Positions 1 through 8,139 of a stretch of 39,037 nt of DNA are shown one piece after another (position 1 is the first letter of the stretch; each line of letters begins with the position of its first letter). The DNA is from Ignavibacteria bacterium (lineage in GTDB: Bacteria; Bacteroidota; Ignavibacteria; Ignavibacteriales; SURF-24). The stretch covers positions 1-39,037 of the forward strand of contig JAAXKN010000039.1 in NCBI GenBank assembly GCA_025612375.1, read 5' to 3'. The notes beneath the pieces were generated by a model. The model saw only the letters and a list, made by a program, of their open reading frames with translations, was not told where the DNA came from and did not search any database. A program made the position numbers and the translations under genes.

Positions 1-37
1 TATTAAAACAGGTTCAACTCACTTTTAAACATAACTT

Positions 38-75
38 CTCGGGCTACAAATGTTTTGCCCGTCGGAGTCGGGCTT
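38..75. repeat. REP-like palindromic fragment
   Basis: Short alternating palindrome arms are seen: CGGGC at 40-44, GCCCG at 57-61 and CGGGC at 69-73, around the sequence GCTACAAATGTTTTGC. Either outer arm can pair with the middle one. It lies about 50 bp beyond the 3' end of the TPR gene that starts at 789 on the minus strand. This placement, past the 3' end of a gene, is shared with the two better REP-like elements near 22.0 and 26.4 kb. It may be a decayed intergenic repeat. The rest of 1-126 holds nothing I can identify apart from a small CCAAT/ATTGG hairpin at about 100-112. Confidence 0.35.
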
Positions 76-126
76 AGTAACTGCGTAATTCTTACTGGTC
101 CAATTTCATTGGAATTCTTAACTTAT

Positions 127-789
127 TTAATTTTCCTGGATATATCTTTTTCGGCAAAGGTCTTTTATTGTCTCTTTGTGATTATAAGTTTTGTAGAGGT
201 TTAAAAAATCAGCTATTTCTTTGTTCCTATCCGGAAATTCACCGGGCAGCTTACTTACAAGACTGTCAGCTTCCTTTTTCTTTCCTAACTGCAATAATAT
301 AATTATTCCGTTACTGTAGTCAGTGAAGTCATGTTTTTCTTTAAAGCGCATCCGGTAAACTGCCAGTGCTTTTTCATAATTCTTTATTGCTTCTTTCTTG
401 TTTTTATTACCTTCATACAGCATTCCCAGCAAAGCAATGCTTTCAGCCATCTCCGGACTATTCTTAATACATTTTTCCATTGTCTCTATTGCGTCCAGGG
501 TACGCCCATAGCCCAAAAGAATATTTGCCTTATTGCCATAAGCCAGATAATAAGAGCTATCAGCAGTTATGGCTGAATCTAATAAGCTAATCACAAGCAC
601 TGCAACTCTGAAATCAGGCTTTTCCTTTACCATTTCCTTTTGCCATAGGCTTAATGCTTTATTGTTAAGCTCAATTGATGCCGAATTGAATTTACTGCTG
701 CCAGCTGGTTTTTCATTTTCGCATTTGATTTGCGGAAAAATGAAGCTGGATATAACGGATAAAATTATAACAGATAGAATTATTTTCAT
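127..789 (-). CDS. secreted TPR-repeat protein (220 aa)
   Basis: Residues 1-23 form a signal peptide (MKIILSVIILSVISSFIFPQ). The cysteine at 23 is preceded by Gln-Ile-Lys, which is not a canonical lipobox, so lipidation is unlikely. The mature part has two recognisable tetratricopeptide repeats at about 80-148, with 'YGNKANILLGYGRTLDAIE' and 'GMLYEGNKNKKEAIKNYEK' as the helix-turn-helix signatures. The remaining helices are more divergent. TPR proteins act as protein-protein scaffolds; no catalytic motif is visible. It lies 101 bp downstream of another secreted TPR gene on the same strand, so the two may be co-transcribed and work in the same envelope complex. The specific role is unknown. 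Confidence 0.75.
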   Translation of the reverse strand: MKIILSVIILSVISSFIFPQIKCENEKPAGSSKFNSASIELNNKALSLWQKEMVKEKPDFRVAVLVISLLDSAITADSSYYLAYGNKANILLGYGRTLDAIETMEKCIKNSPEMAESIALLGMLYEGNKNKKEAIKNYEKALAVYRMRFKEKHDFTDYSNGIIILLQLGKKKEADSLVSKLPGEFPDRNKEIADFLNLYKTYNHKETIKDLCRKRYIQEN

Positions 790-890
790 TTTATCGCAGC
801 CTGCATTTTACAAGTTGTTATTTACAAAACGTCCAGAAGAGTCCTGAGACGGAATTGTTTGTAATTCACTACCCCCGGGGCAATTTATTT

Positions 891-1967
891 CTACAATGAA
901 TAATCTGACCTATGGAATTTATGATCTTTATCAATTTTCAGCTGATGGCTCTTAAACCAATTAATGAACTCGCCGAACTTCTCCTTATTTGCCTCCTGCC
1001 AGGTGTCAAATTCATCTGAGGCGCCTGCCATAAGTAACCAGTGATTATAACTGTCAAAATAGCCATTGTCTATCAGAGCCTTGTGCCAGTCATATAATAC
1101 ATTTTGATAATTCTGGTTGTAATTTTCTGCAAAATACCTTTTTACAAAGTTTGTACGGATCCTGCTAAGACTCTCAAGCGAAATGCCCTTCTCACCCGTA
1201 ATTGACATAGCGATCAAAGGTTCAAATACCCCCAATCCAAATGGAAGCCTTCCGGCTGAACCATCATCCTTTATAGTGACACTTCCATTTTTGCTAAAAC
1301 TTATCTGGATTGTTGAATCGGATTCAAATTTAATTCCAGCGCTGTACGTATCAAATAGCAGCTTGCTTATTTCTTCCGTTCTGTCACTTCCACGCTCCAT
1401 ATTCATAAATATCTCGCCATAAAGAACACCCCATACTCTTTCTGTTGACGCACAAAACAATTTTGCTGCCCGGTAGTAGTTTGAGGGAAATCCAGGATCC
1501 GCCTGAATTCCTTTTTCGTAATATTTCAGTGCTTTCTGCAAACTGTCCTTCTGCATGTTTCCCATCTCAAGATAAAGCCTGCCTGAATTCGGAAATTTCT
1601 CAAGTCCTTTTTGATATATTCCTAAAGCACTGTCGCGTTTACCGGATTCATCCAGGATATTTCCAAGCATCTGATAATATTGGTCAGAAATATCTTTCAT
1701 AATAAGTGTCTGCTTCAAAGTTTCTATTGATTTCCCAAAATCTTTCTTCAGATAATATGCATAGCCCAGTTCAAACCTGTAATCCGGTTTCTCAGGATCC
1801 AGTTTACAGGACTCGTTCAGCATAGTAATTGCCGTTTCCAGGTCGCCCTGATCCATTATCTTTACTGCTTTCAGCGCGGTTGAGTGCGCCTTCTGCTTAT
1901 CAGTGTCAGACTGGCTGAAGACCGCATTGCAAATGAATAGCAAAAGAATAGTAGTTATTAATTTCAT
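891..1967 (-). CDS. secreted TPR-repeat protein (358 aa)
   Basis: A cleavable signal peptide (MKLITTILLLFICNAVFSQ) is followed by three to four tandem TPR motifs at about 27-165, for example 'YRFELGYAYYLKKDFGKSIE', 'LGNILDESGKRDSALGIYQK' and 'MGNMQKDSLQKALKYYEKG'. Residues 170-358 form a separate, probably globular region without a motif I recognise, rich in aromatics near the C-terminus ('NHWLLMAGASDEFDTW'). The GAGGG ribosome binding site sits directly before the ATG. The product is likely periplasmic. The C-terminal part may be the functional domain, with the TPRs as a docking platform. It precedes the 220-aa TPR gene on the same strand. The function is not assigned. Confidence 0.75.
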   Translation of the reverse strand: MKLITTILLLFICNAVFSQSDTDKQKAHSTALKAVKIMDQGDLETAITMLNESCKLDPEKPDYRFELGYAYYLKKDFGKSIETLKQTLIMKDISDQYYQMLGNILDESGKRDSALGIYQKGLEKFPNSGRLYLEMGNMQKDSLQKALKYYEKGIQADPGFPSNYYRAAKLFCASTERVWGVLYGEIFMNMERGSDRTEEISKLLFDTYSAGIKFESDSTIQISFSKNGSVTIKDDGSAGRLPFGLGVFEPLIAMSITGEKGISLESLSRIRTNFVKRYFAENYNQNYQNVLYDWHKALIDNGYFDSYNHWLLMAGASDEFDTWQEANKEKFGEFINWFKSHQLKIDKDHKFHRSDYSL

Positions 1968-2346
1968 TTTCCCTCTTTATCTTTTTGAATACTAATTAAA
2001 ATCCAGGCTTCGAAAGATTCAATCAGTTTTTCTTTATAAGTTTATTAGTTGACGAGTGAGCCAGCTTCAATTTCCACTTTCCAGCTATATAGATCCGGTT
2101 TCCTGATAAGTTAAAATTCTTTTCTTTCATACATATATATGGTGACAAGGAGCGTTTTCGGAAAATTATTTTATTTTTTTGTGGAATGCCATCAATTTTT
2201 GATCTTTTGGGAATATTTTATTGCATGCTGATTGTTCTTCGGTTTTATTTGTAGTTTGACTATTTTTGGTGCTGAATATTTTTTCCTCATCAGCTTAAAT
2301 TAGAAATAAGTAAAATTCTGAAACCGTTTTTATTATAAAGGAATTC
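1968..2346. other. AT-rich intergenic region between divergent genes
   Basis: This 379-bp stretch separates the minus-strand TPR gene from the plus-strand 167-aa gene and must hold both promoters. A TTGAAT followed 17 bp later by TTAATT on the minus strand (about 2018 down to 1990) is a weak candidate for the TPR gene. A TATTTTTG at 2261-2268 resembles the Bacteroidota -7 element but has no correctly spaced partner. No open frame, repeat or RNA gene is apparent. Confidence 0.4.
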
Positions 2347-2850
2347 ATGGATAAAGAATATTATATATTGTGGTACCGTCTGAATAAAAATGACAGATAC
2401 CTTATCTGGTTCTCTGACGAATCTGACGGCGTCGTAACCGGCCCCTCGGGCAATGCTTTGAGCTTTAACTCCAAAGCTGAACTGCAAGAGTATGCTTTGA
2501 AGAATAATCTGGACATTACCTCTGAGGAACCGGAACTGCACAACCTAGACCTCGTCTCCGAGTGGATAAAGGAAAGTGATCCCTCATCTATTAATTTCAG
2601 CCAGTTCAATAACATATGGAACCTCTGGACAGACATTTCTAACAGCACGGGAAAAGGCTTTGATGAGGATATTGAATCCGCCGAAATGATCTATGATAAA
2701 CTGTTCTGGAGCTGCACGTTGCCTACCGGGAAATCAGACGACCAGGAGTATATCCCCGAATGGACTGAAGATGAACTGAAAAATATGAGGGAACTGTTCT
2801 TAAGGGGAATTGATATGTTTACTCGTGCGGTTATTCCCTACTCTAAATAA
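2347..2850 (+). CDS. unrecognised cytoplasmic protein (167 aa)
   Basis: I do not recognise this family. The protein is acidic and rich in Trp, Tyr and Asp/Glu, with no signal peptide, transmembrane segment or metal-binding motif. The N-terminal third looks like a small beta-rich unit ('YYILWYRLNKNDRYLIWFS'). The C-terminal part looks helical ('TEDELKNMRELFLRGIDMF'). AGGAATTC before the ATG supplies a plausible ribosome binding site. It stands alone, 111 bp before the secreted DUF3160 gene on the same strand, so operon membership is possible but not shown. Codon use is like that of its neighbours, which supports a real gene. Confidence 0.65.
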   Translation: MDKEYYILWYRLNKNDRYLIWFSDESDGVVTGPSGNALSFNSKAELQEYALKNNLDITSEEPELHNLDLVSEWIKESDPSSINFSQFNNIWNLWTDISNSTGKGFDEDIESAEMIYDKLFWSCTLPTGKSDDQEYIPEWTEDELKNMRELFLRGIDMFTRAVIPYSK

Positions 2851-2919
2851 ATCCGGCATCTATTATTTCTGAGTCACAAAGGCCGGGGTGCGGACTAATA
2901 ATTCCTTGAGATTATAAAG

Positions 2920-2970
2920 CCATTTCATTAACTTACCTTCAAACATAAAAAGAGGTATGTCGTGAAATGG
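2920..2970 (+). promoter_or_regulatory. hairpin covering ribosome binding site and start of the DUF3160 gene
   Basis: Two nested helices are visible. The outer helix pairs CCATTTCA (2920-2927) with TGAAATGG (2963-2970), perfect over 8 bp. The inner helix pairs ACTTACCT (2931-2938) with AGGTATGT (2953-2960), 7 of 8 pairs. The inner right arm contains most of the AGAGG Shine-Dalgarno; the outer right arm contains the TG of the GTG start codon. The loop is 14 nt. If it forms in the mRNA, translation initiation would be blocked until it is opened, by heat, a protein or another factor. The stems are A/U-rich, so stability is uncertain. Confidence 0.4.
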
Positions 2971-5547
2971 TTTTTACGGTCTCTGGCAATATCTTTAGTG
3001 TTATTAAGCTTCTTTTCGGCGCCGCACGCCCAGACGCCTGACTTTAACGTAAACAGCTACAAACAGTTCCTTTCTGAAAACCAGAATCTTACAACTGAAA
3101 AACTCCTCGGTATGCATCCCACAGGCCTTTTTATGGGAAATCTGAGGCTTAACCACCTCTCAGGACTCTACGCCGACTCAATCGGGATTAAATTTAATCT
3201 CACTTCAGGGGAAAAGTCACTCCTGGATAAAAACGGGTTCATGGTAACCGAAAGGGTTCACTTCAATACGTTTCAAATTGCTTTTCGGGAAATCTACAAC
3301 AGGGACCTACCTGTAATGATTACAAGCGATGCAGTTCTGCATGCTTTCCACATGTCGTACGATAAGATCCTTATGGATGTGGAGAATGATGTTCTGATAC
3401 CAGAACTGAAAAGTTTCCTCAAAAGCCTGCATGAAAATCTTCCGGCTCTTAAGTCTGCTTACAGCGCTGATGCCGGGATGACCACATCGTTAAAAGACGT
3501 GGACATATATCTTACCGTTGCAAGAACGCTCCTTGAGGGACAGACGGCACCAGTATTTGCCGAGAACAGCAGCGAAATTACGGCTATCCTCCAGTTTATT
3601 ACTTCTGAACAGCCGGCTAGTGTAAATCTGTTCTCCTCAACCGGTAAGTTAATAGATTTCAGCCAGTTTAAGACGCGCGGTCATTACACGAAAAGCCCCG
3701 CTCTTACCAGCTACTTTAAGGCTATGATCTGGCTGGGCAGAACTGAAATGTATCTTTCTGCCCCGCGCGCTTTAGAACCAGCTCCAAAACCTGAAGATAT
3801 TCAAAGACAGACAATTGATGCAGCGCTTATTCTGGAAGCCGTCCAGGCTTCAGGAACAATGCCGCAATATGAAAAGATTAACGGCATCATTGAATTTTTT
3901 ACCGGCGAACAGGATAATGTCACTCTCGTAAACCTTAAGAGCCTTACTCAGTCACTGAATGTTATTAAGGCCGGCGAGCTTCTGGATATCTCTAAACTTA
4001 AGACATTCCAGGATTCATTAAAAAACCAGTCTTATGCCTTTCAGAGGATCCTTTCACAAATAATATGTACCGGCTTTGATTCGCCCGACAGCATCGTTCC
4101 CGCTTCGGCTTTCATGCTCTTCGGACAAAGGTTTGTTATTGACTCCTACGTTACGGCACAGACTGTCTTCGACAGAATCTACTTCAACAACGAACGCATG
4201 AAAAGAATGCTCCCTTCAACGCTCGACGTGATGTATGCACTGGGCAATGATGCTGCAATACAGCTTCTTAAGCCGGAACTGGACAAGTACCACTACGGAA
4301 CGAACCTGGCAGCTCTCAGATACCTTGTGGATTCCTACGGCGAGGACTTCTGGAATCTTTCACTTTATAACGGCTGGCTTAATTCCATAAGAAAGTTAAA
4401 CCCGAAGAAGGATAGGTCAAATCTTCCTTCGTTTATGCAGACTGCAGCCTGGTGGCAGCAGAAACTGAATACACAGCTAGCCTCCTGGGCTCAGCTCAGG
4501 CACGATAACCTGCTTTATGCCAAGCAGTCCTATAGCGGCGGAGCAGGATGCTCCTTCCCTTATGGCTACGTGGAGCCTGTACCTGAACTTTACCTTGAAC
4601 TAAAGAAGCTCTCTGAAAAGGCAAAGAATTATTTTTCGTCCTTCAATTTTTCAGACAGCTATACTAAATCTGTATTGAATAGTTATTTCTCAAATGCTAT
4701 CACTATCTATACAAAACTGGCTTCAATATCTGAAAAGGAGCTCGGTAAAACTCCCCTTTCAGACGAAGATATGACATTTATTAGAAGCCTGGTCTCAACA
4801 GGCGGCGTCTGCGGTATGGACTTTCATCCGGGGTGGTATATGCAGCTTTTCTATCAGGGGGATGCGCTTGCCAACGACCCGGAATACGTAGTTGCCGACG
4901 TTCATACCGCCCCTACAGATGAAGCAGGTAACCCCACGGGCTGGGTCCTGCATGCAGGCACAGGGCCTGTTAACCTGGGCGTATTCTCGGTTGAGAGCCC
5001 ATCGGGAGAGAGAATCACATATGCCGGTCCGATGTTGAGCTATTACGAATACCTTACTACAGGTTTCCAGCGCCTGTCGGACGAGGAATGGTTAAGCAAA
5101 ATGAATATGATCTATATGAGCAATCCTCCTGCCCTGCTGCGCCCGGAATTTGTTAATCTTTACCTGACAGACTATTTGGGCAAGGAAAGACCAGAAGGAC
5201 TCTCACTTCTGACTTCTGTACCGGACAGGCCGGATGACCAGCTGCCCCAGACAATGACGCTTGCACAGAATTACCCAAATCCCTTTAACTCAACTACTGT
5301 CATAAACTTTGTAATTCCTAATAAAATGGCAAACCGCCAGGTGACGCTTATAGTCTATAACGCGCTAGGAGTTGAAGTTAAGAAGCTGATCGATAATACC
5401 CTCCCTGCAGGCAATTATTTCATGCGTTGGAACGGGACGGATAACTTCAATCAGAGCGTGTCAAGCGGCGTTTACTTCTATAACCTGGTAATTGATTCTG
5501 AAGGATTAAAGGAAAAGGTTTCTGGGAAAATGATGCTTTTGAAATGA
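2962..5547 (+). CDS. DUF3160 protein with type IX secretion sorting domain (861 aa)
   Basis: A signal peptide (about 1-24, ending in 'FFSAPHAQ') is followed by a long DUF3160 domain (about 60-750), recognised by 'VTERVHFNTFQIAFREI', 'VMITSDAVLHAFHMSYDKI' and the late 'VADVHTAPTDEAGN' and 'HAGTGPVNLGVF' segments. A C-terminal beta-sandwich of about 85 residues follows, beginning 'LAQNYPNPFNSTT' and ending 'GKMMLLK'. This is the type A sorting signal of the type IX (Por) secretion system. The product is therefore probably exported through both membranes and attached or released at the surface. DUF3160 has no established activity that I know of. The start is GTG, with AGAGG eight bases upstream and no alternative in-frame ATG nearby. 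Confidence 0.85.
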   Translation: MKWFLRSLAISLVLLSFFSAPHAQTPDFNVNSYKQFLSENQNLTTEKLLGMHPTGLFMGNLRLNHLSGLYADSIGIKFNLTSGEKSLLDKNGFMVTERVHFNTFQIAFREIYNRDLPVMITSDAVLHAFHMSYDKILMDVENDVLIPELKSFLKSLHENLPALKSAYSADAGMTTSLKDVDIYLTVARTLLEGQTAPVFAENSSEITAILQFITSEQPASVNLFSSTGKLIDFSQFKTRGHYTKSPALTSYFKAMIWLGRTEMYLSAPRALEPAPKPEDIQRQTIDAALILEAVQASGTMPQYEKINGIIEFFTGEQDNVTLVNLKSLTQSLNVIKAGELLDISKLKTFQDSLKNQSYAFQRILSQIICTGFDSPDSIVPASAFMLFGQRFVIDSYVTAQTVFDRIYFNNERMKRMLPSTLDVMYALGNDAAIQLLKPELDKYHYGTNLAALRYLVDSYGEDFWNLSLYNGWLNSIRKLNPKKDRSNLPSFMQTAAWWQQKLNTQLASWAQLRHDNLLYAKQSYSGGAGCSFPYGYVEPVPELYLELKKLSEKAKNYFSSFNFSDSYTKSVLNSYFSNAITIYTKLASISEKELGKTPLSDEDMTFIRSLVSTGGVCGMDFHPGWYMQLFYQGDALANDPEYVVADVHTAPTDEAGNPTGWVLHAGTGPVNLGVFSVESPSGERITYAGPMLSYYEYLTTGFQRLSDEEWLSKMNMIYMSNPPALLRPEFVNLYLTDYLGKERPEGLSLLTSVPDRPDDQLPQTMTLAQNYPNPFNSTTVINFVIPNKMANRQVTLIVYNALGVEVKKLIDNTLPAGNYFMRWNGTDNFNQSVSSGVYFYNLVIDSEGLKEKVSGKMMLLK

Positions 5548-5556
5548 CAAACATAA

Positions 5557-5594
5557 AAAATCCCCTGCGCTTACAATTGAACGCAGGGGATTTT
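5557..5594. terminator. bidirectional rho-independent terminator
   Basis: A perfect 13-bp stem pairs AAAATCCCCTGCG (5557-5569) with CGCAGGGGATTTT (5582-5594) across a 12-nt loop. The G/C core is flanked by A and T runs on either side, so it can terminate transcription from both directions. It lies between the convergent DUF3160 gene (ends 5547) and the TauE-like gene (ends 5613). Confidence 0.9.
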
Positions 5595-5612
5595 AACAAA
5601 ATCTAATCTTAA

Positions 5613-5975
5613 CTACTTATTAAAAATCATCTTCAGCGATACGAGTAATATTATTACACCGAAGACTTTCTTCATTACTGCATCTGACAAACTTATTGAT
5701 AACTTGGCTCCGAAAAGTGCACCTATAACAAAACCCGCGCAGATAAGTCCAGCAACCCTTAAATCAATAAGCCCTTCCTTGTAGTAGGTCATTGCAGCCA
5801 GTATGCCGACCGGTGGTATTAAAACTGCAAGGCTTGTACCCTGAGCCTGATGCTGCGACATTCCGAACAAAAACACCAATGCCGGAACAATAAGTATCCC
5901 GCCGCCGATTCCAATCAGACCGCTTAAGGCTCCGGCCGTAAGCCCCAGCAATATATAAAGAAAAATATCGGACAT
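5613..5975 (-). CDS. half-length TauE/SafE (DUF81) membrane permease
   Basis: The protein has about four transmembrane segments. It carries the TauE/SafE signature 'GALSGLIGIGGGILIVPALV' near the N-terminus and ends 'FGVIILLVSLKMIFNK'. The family includes putative sulfite, sulfoacetate and other anion exporters. Usual members have about 250 residues made of two such repeats; this one has 120 and so corresponds to a single repeat, which would need to dimerise. I place the start at the second Met (MSDIFLY) because AGAGG lies eight bases before it; the first Met (5996) lacks a ribosome binding site. The substrate is unknown. Downstream of nnrD/vanZ on the same strand, but 86 bp apart. Confidence 0.75.
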   Translation of the reverse strand: MSDIFLYILLGLTAGALSGLIGIGGGILIVPALVFLFGMSQHQAQGTSLAVLIPPVGILAAMTYYKEGLIDLRVAGLICAGFVIGALFGAKLSISLSDAVMKKVFGVIILLVSLKMIFNK

Positions 5976-6061
5976 TTTTAGTTTCCTCTTTTGCATAGTA
6001 AAATTATTTCCAGAGTGTATAAACTCACTTTTCAGGATTTAATTATTCCTTCAGGATTTGA

Positions 6062-6466
6062 TTATTCCTGGGGGGCCATTTTCCTGGTAAGCTGTTTTAT
6101 TATAAATACAAGCAGAAGTCCCAGTAAAGCTCCGGTGACGTCTGCCGTAAGGTCAAGTATATCGCAGCTGCGTCCCGGCACCAGCAGCTGATGCAGCTCA
6201 TCCAAAGCTCCGTAGACTGTAACTGTCAGTATCGTCATCAGAAACGGCCTTGAAGATAAAAGCCTGAATTTTTTCTGGAAAAGATAAGTAAAACAGAGTA
6301 AAACCGAAAGGACCATGTATGCGGTAAAATGCTCAATTTTATCGCTAACCCCCAGGCTCGGCACGTCGTTGCCCGGAAGAGTGGTCGCTACGAAAAGAAC
6401 AATCCAGTAGAGGACGAGAGGAATATATATAAAATACATCTTATTTCTTTCTAAATACTTAAACAC
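6062..6466 (-). CDS. VanZ-like membrane protein
   Basis: This is a 134-aa protein with about four transmembrane helices. It has the typical VanZ-family core: 'VSDKIEHFTAYMVLSVLLC', then 'YGALDELHQLLVPGRSCDI' and 'DLTADVTGALLGLLL'. The conserved His, Glu and Asp residues lie near the membrane surface. The family is named after the teicoplanin-resistance accessory protein, but most members, including small stand-alone ones like this, have no assigned function. The start is GTG and overlaps the end of nnrD by 8 bp, with AAGGA six bases upstream, so it is translationally coupled. An ATG at codon 10 is the alternative start. Confidence 0.8.
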   Translation of the reverse strand: MFKYLERNKMYFIYIPLVLYWIVLFVATTLPGNDVPSLGVSDKIEHFTAYMVLSVLLCFTYLFQKKFRLLSSRPFLMTILTVTVYGALDELHQLLVPGRSCDILDLTADVTGALLGLLLVFIIKQLTRKMAPQE

Positions 6467-8027
6467 TTGATTTCCTTATAAATTTAATTGCTTCGGGTAA
6501 ATTTTGAATAATGTCAGTAGCCATTATGCCATATTCAGTCTTATCCTTCAAGAGCAGGTCGGCTGAGAGGCTGTGCAGATAAACTGCAGATACTACGGCA
6601 CCTTCTGTGTCCTCTGCCTGCGCTGCGAAGCCCGCAATTATACCCGTTAAAACGTCCCCGGTTCCAAACTTTGCCATCCCGGGGTTCCCGGTGCTGTTAA
6701 TAAGAGCTTCCCCGTCAGAGTTAAAAATAACTGTCGGGGCCCCTTTCAGAACCAAAAGCGCCCCGGTCTCCTCAGAAAACCTGCGCCCATATGTCAAAAC
6801 GTCACCCTGAAGTTCAGTAAGACTGATCCCCAGGAGGTTTGCAAATTCCGCCTGATGGGGAGTAAGAATGCAGTTACTCAAATCAAGGCTCTTGTACTTC
6901 CCTTCTCCAAGAGCAAAGATGGCATCGGCATCAATTACAATTTTCTTATTCTTATTCATCCTGATTGTTTCAACGACTGCTTCAACAGTTTCCTCGTCGC
7001 GCCCAAGCCCGGGGCCTATAGCCAGAACATCCATCCATTCAAAGCGCTTCTTCAGCTCTTCAATATTACCTTTGCTGAAAATGCCCCTGCCCTCATCTTT
7101 ATACGGAAGCACAATTACTTCGTCCAGCTTGCTCTGGATTACTCCCTGGGCCGATTCTGGAAAACACAATATTGAAGCTCCGGCGCCTGAGTGCAGAACA
7201 GAAGAAGCCGTCATAAAAGACGCTCCCGGAAGGATATTTGAACCCGCAATTACCAGAACCTTACCGGCACTGTATTTATAGAGGTCTTTGGCCTTTTGAG
7301 GTAAATTAAAAAAAGCATCCTCAGGTTCAATTACATAAGTATCGACTTGAAAATTATCAAAATATTCGGGTGCAAGACCTATGTACCCTTTCTTAATTTC
7401 ACCTGAAACAACGGCGCCTTTATTTACAAAAAGCCCTTTTTTAAGCTCGGCAAGCGTAACTGTAAGGTCGGCCACAAAGGCTTCATCGCCCGATCCCTTA
7501 TCGGCATCAAGCCCGGTCGGAATATCAAGAGCTACCCGGACTCCGTTAAACTTATTCAGCTCTCTTACAATTTCAGCATATGGCGATTTAAGGCTCCCCG
7601 AGGCGCCTGTGCCTAGGAGCGCATCCACAATCAACTGTGAATTTTCAAGCCTTTTAAGGTCGCGCACCGATTTATACTGCCTCATAAAAGAGGTTTCATC
7701 AGAATAGTGGATTACGTTTTGAAGGATCTCAAAATTTGTGAGGGCGTCTCCTTTTAACTCCTCGGCGTCCGAAAGGTAGATTACACCTACCCTGAAGCCG
7801 GAATTTATAAAATGCCTGGCAAGCGCAAAGCCGTCACCGCCGTTATTGCCCCTGCCGCATACAATTCCTATTAAAGAAGACTTATTTAAGCCGGGATACT
7901 CTTCCCTTATTATGCTGAAAATGCTCAAGGAAGCATTTTCCATAAGAATGAGCCCCGGAATCTGAAGCTGGCCGATTGCATATTCATCAGCCGATCTTAC
8001 CTGGGAAACAGAAAATAAAGGTATCAT
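6459..8027 (-). CDS. nnrD: bifunctional NAD(P)H-hydrate epimerase / ADP-dependent dehydratase
   Basis: This is a metabolite-repair enzyme that converts damaged hydrated NAD(P)H back to NAD(P)H. Residues 1-215 are the YjeF_N epimerase domain, with 'GRGNNGGDGFALA' at 58-70, 'ALLGTGASG' at 136-144 and 'DIPTGLDADKG' at 168-178. Residues 245-522 are the ribokinase-like dehydratase (CARKD) domain, with 'GPGLGR' at 338-343, 'IDADAI' at 365-370, 'TPHQAEFANLLG' at 389-400 and the 'NPGMAKFGTGDVLTG' nucleotide loop at 448-462. The 522-aa length matches the fused bacterial form (often annotated nnr or yjeF). It overlaps the VanZ-like gene. Lying just after the nuo genes is sensible, since complex I consumes NADH. 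Confidence 0.93.
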   Translation of the reverse strand: MIPLFSVSQVRSADEYAIGQLQIPGLILMENASLSIFSIIREEYPGLNKSSLIGIVCGRGNNGGDGFALARHFINSGFRVGVIYLSDAEELKGDALTNFEILQNVIHYSDETSFMRQYKSVRDLKRLENSQLIVDALLGTGASGSLKSPYAEIVRELNKFNGVRVALDIPTGLDADKGSGDEAFVADLTVTLAELKKGLFVNKGAVVSGEIKKGYIGLAPEYFDNFQVDTYVIEPEDAFFNLPQKAKDLYKYSAGKVLVIAGSNILPGASFMTASSVLHSGAGASILCFPESAQGVIQSKLDEVIVLPYKDEGRGIFSKGNIEELKKRFEWMDVLAIGPGLGRDEETVEAVVETIRMNKNKKIVIDADAIFALGEGKYKSLDLSNCILTPHQAEFANLLGISLTELQGDVLTYGRRFSEETGALLVLKGAPTVIFNSDGEALINSTGNPGMAKFGTGDVLTGIIAGFAAQAEDTEGAVVSAVYLHSLSADLLLKDKTEYGIMATDIIQNLPEAIKFIRKSSV

Positions 8028-8139
8028 GTAATTACCTTTGTCCGTAAATATGTTAATGTAAAATGAACACTTCTAAACCAAAATCTAAAATATTATTCAA
8101 ACCTTTCAGATACAAAAAATAATCTCAGGACCAGTTATA

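Noticed and set aside
6868-7281. 137-codon open frame on the plus strand inside nnrD
   Set aside because: It is fully antisense to a well-supported gene, has low-complexity Ser/Thr/Pro composition and no ribosome binding site. It is a shadow of the nnrD codon pattern.
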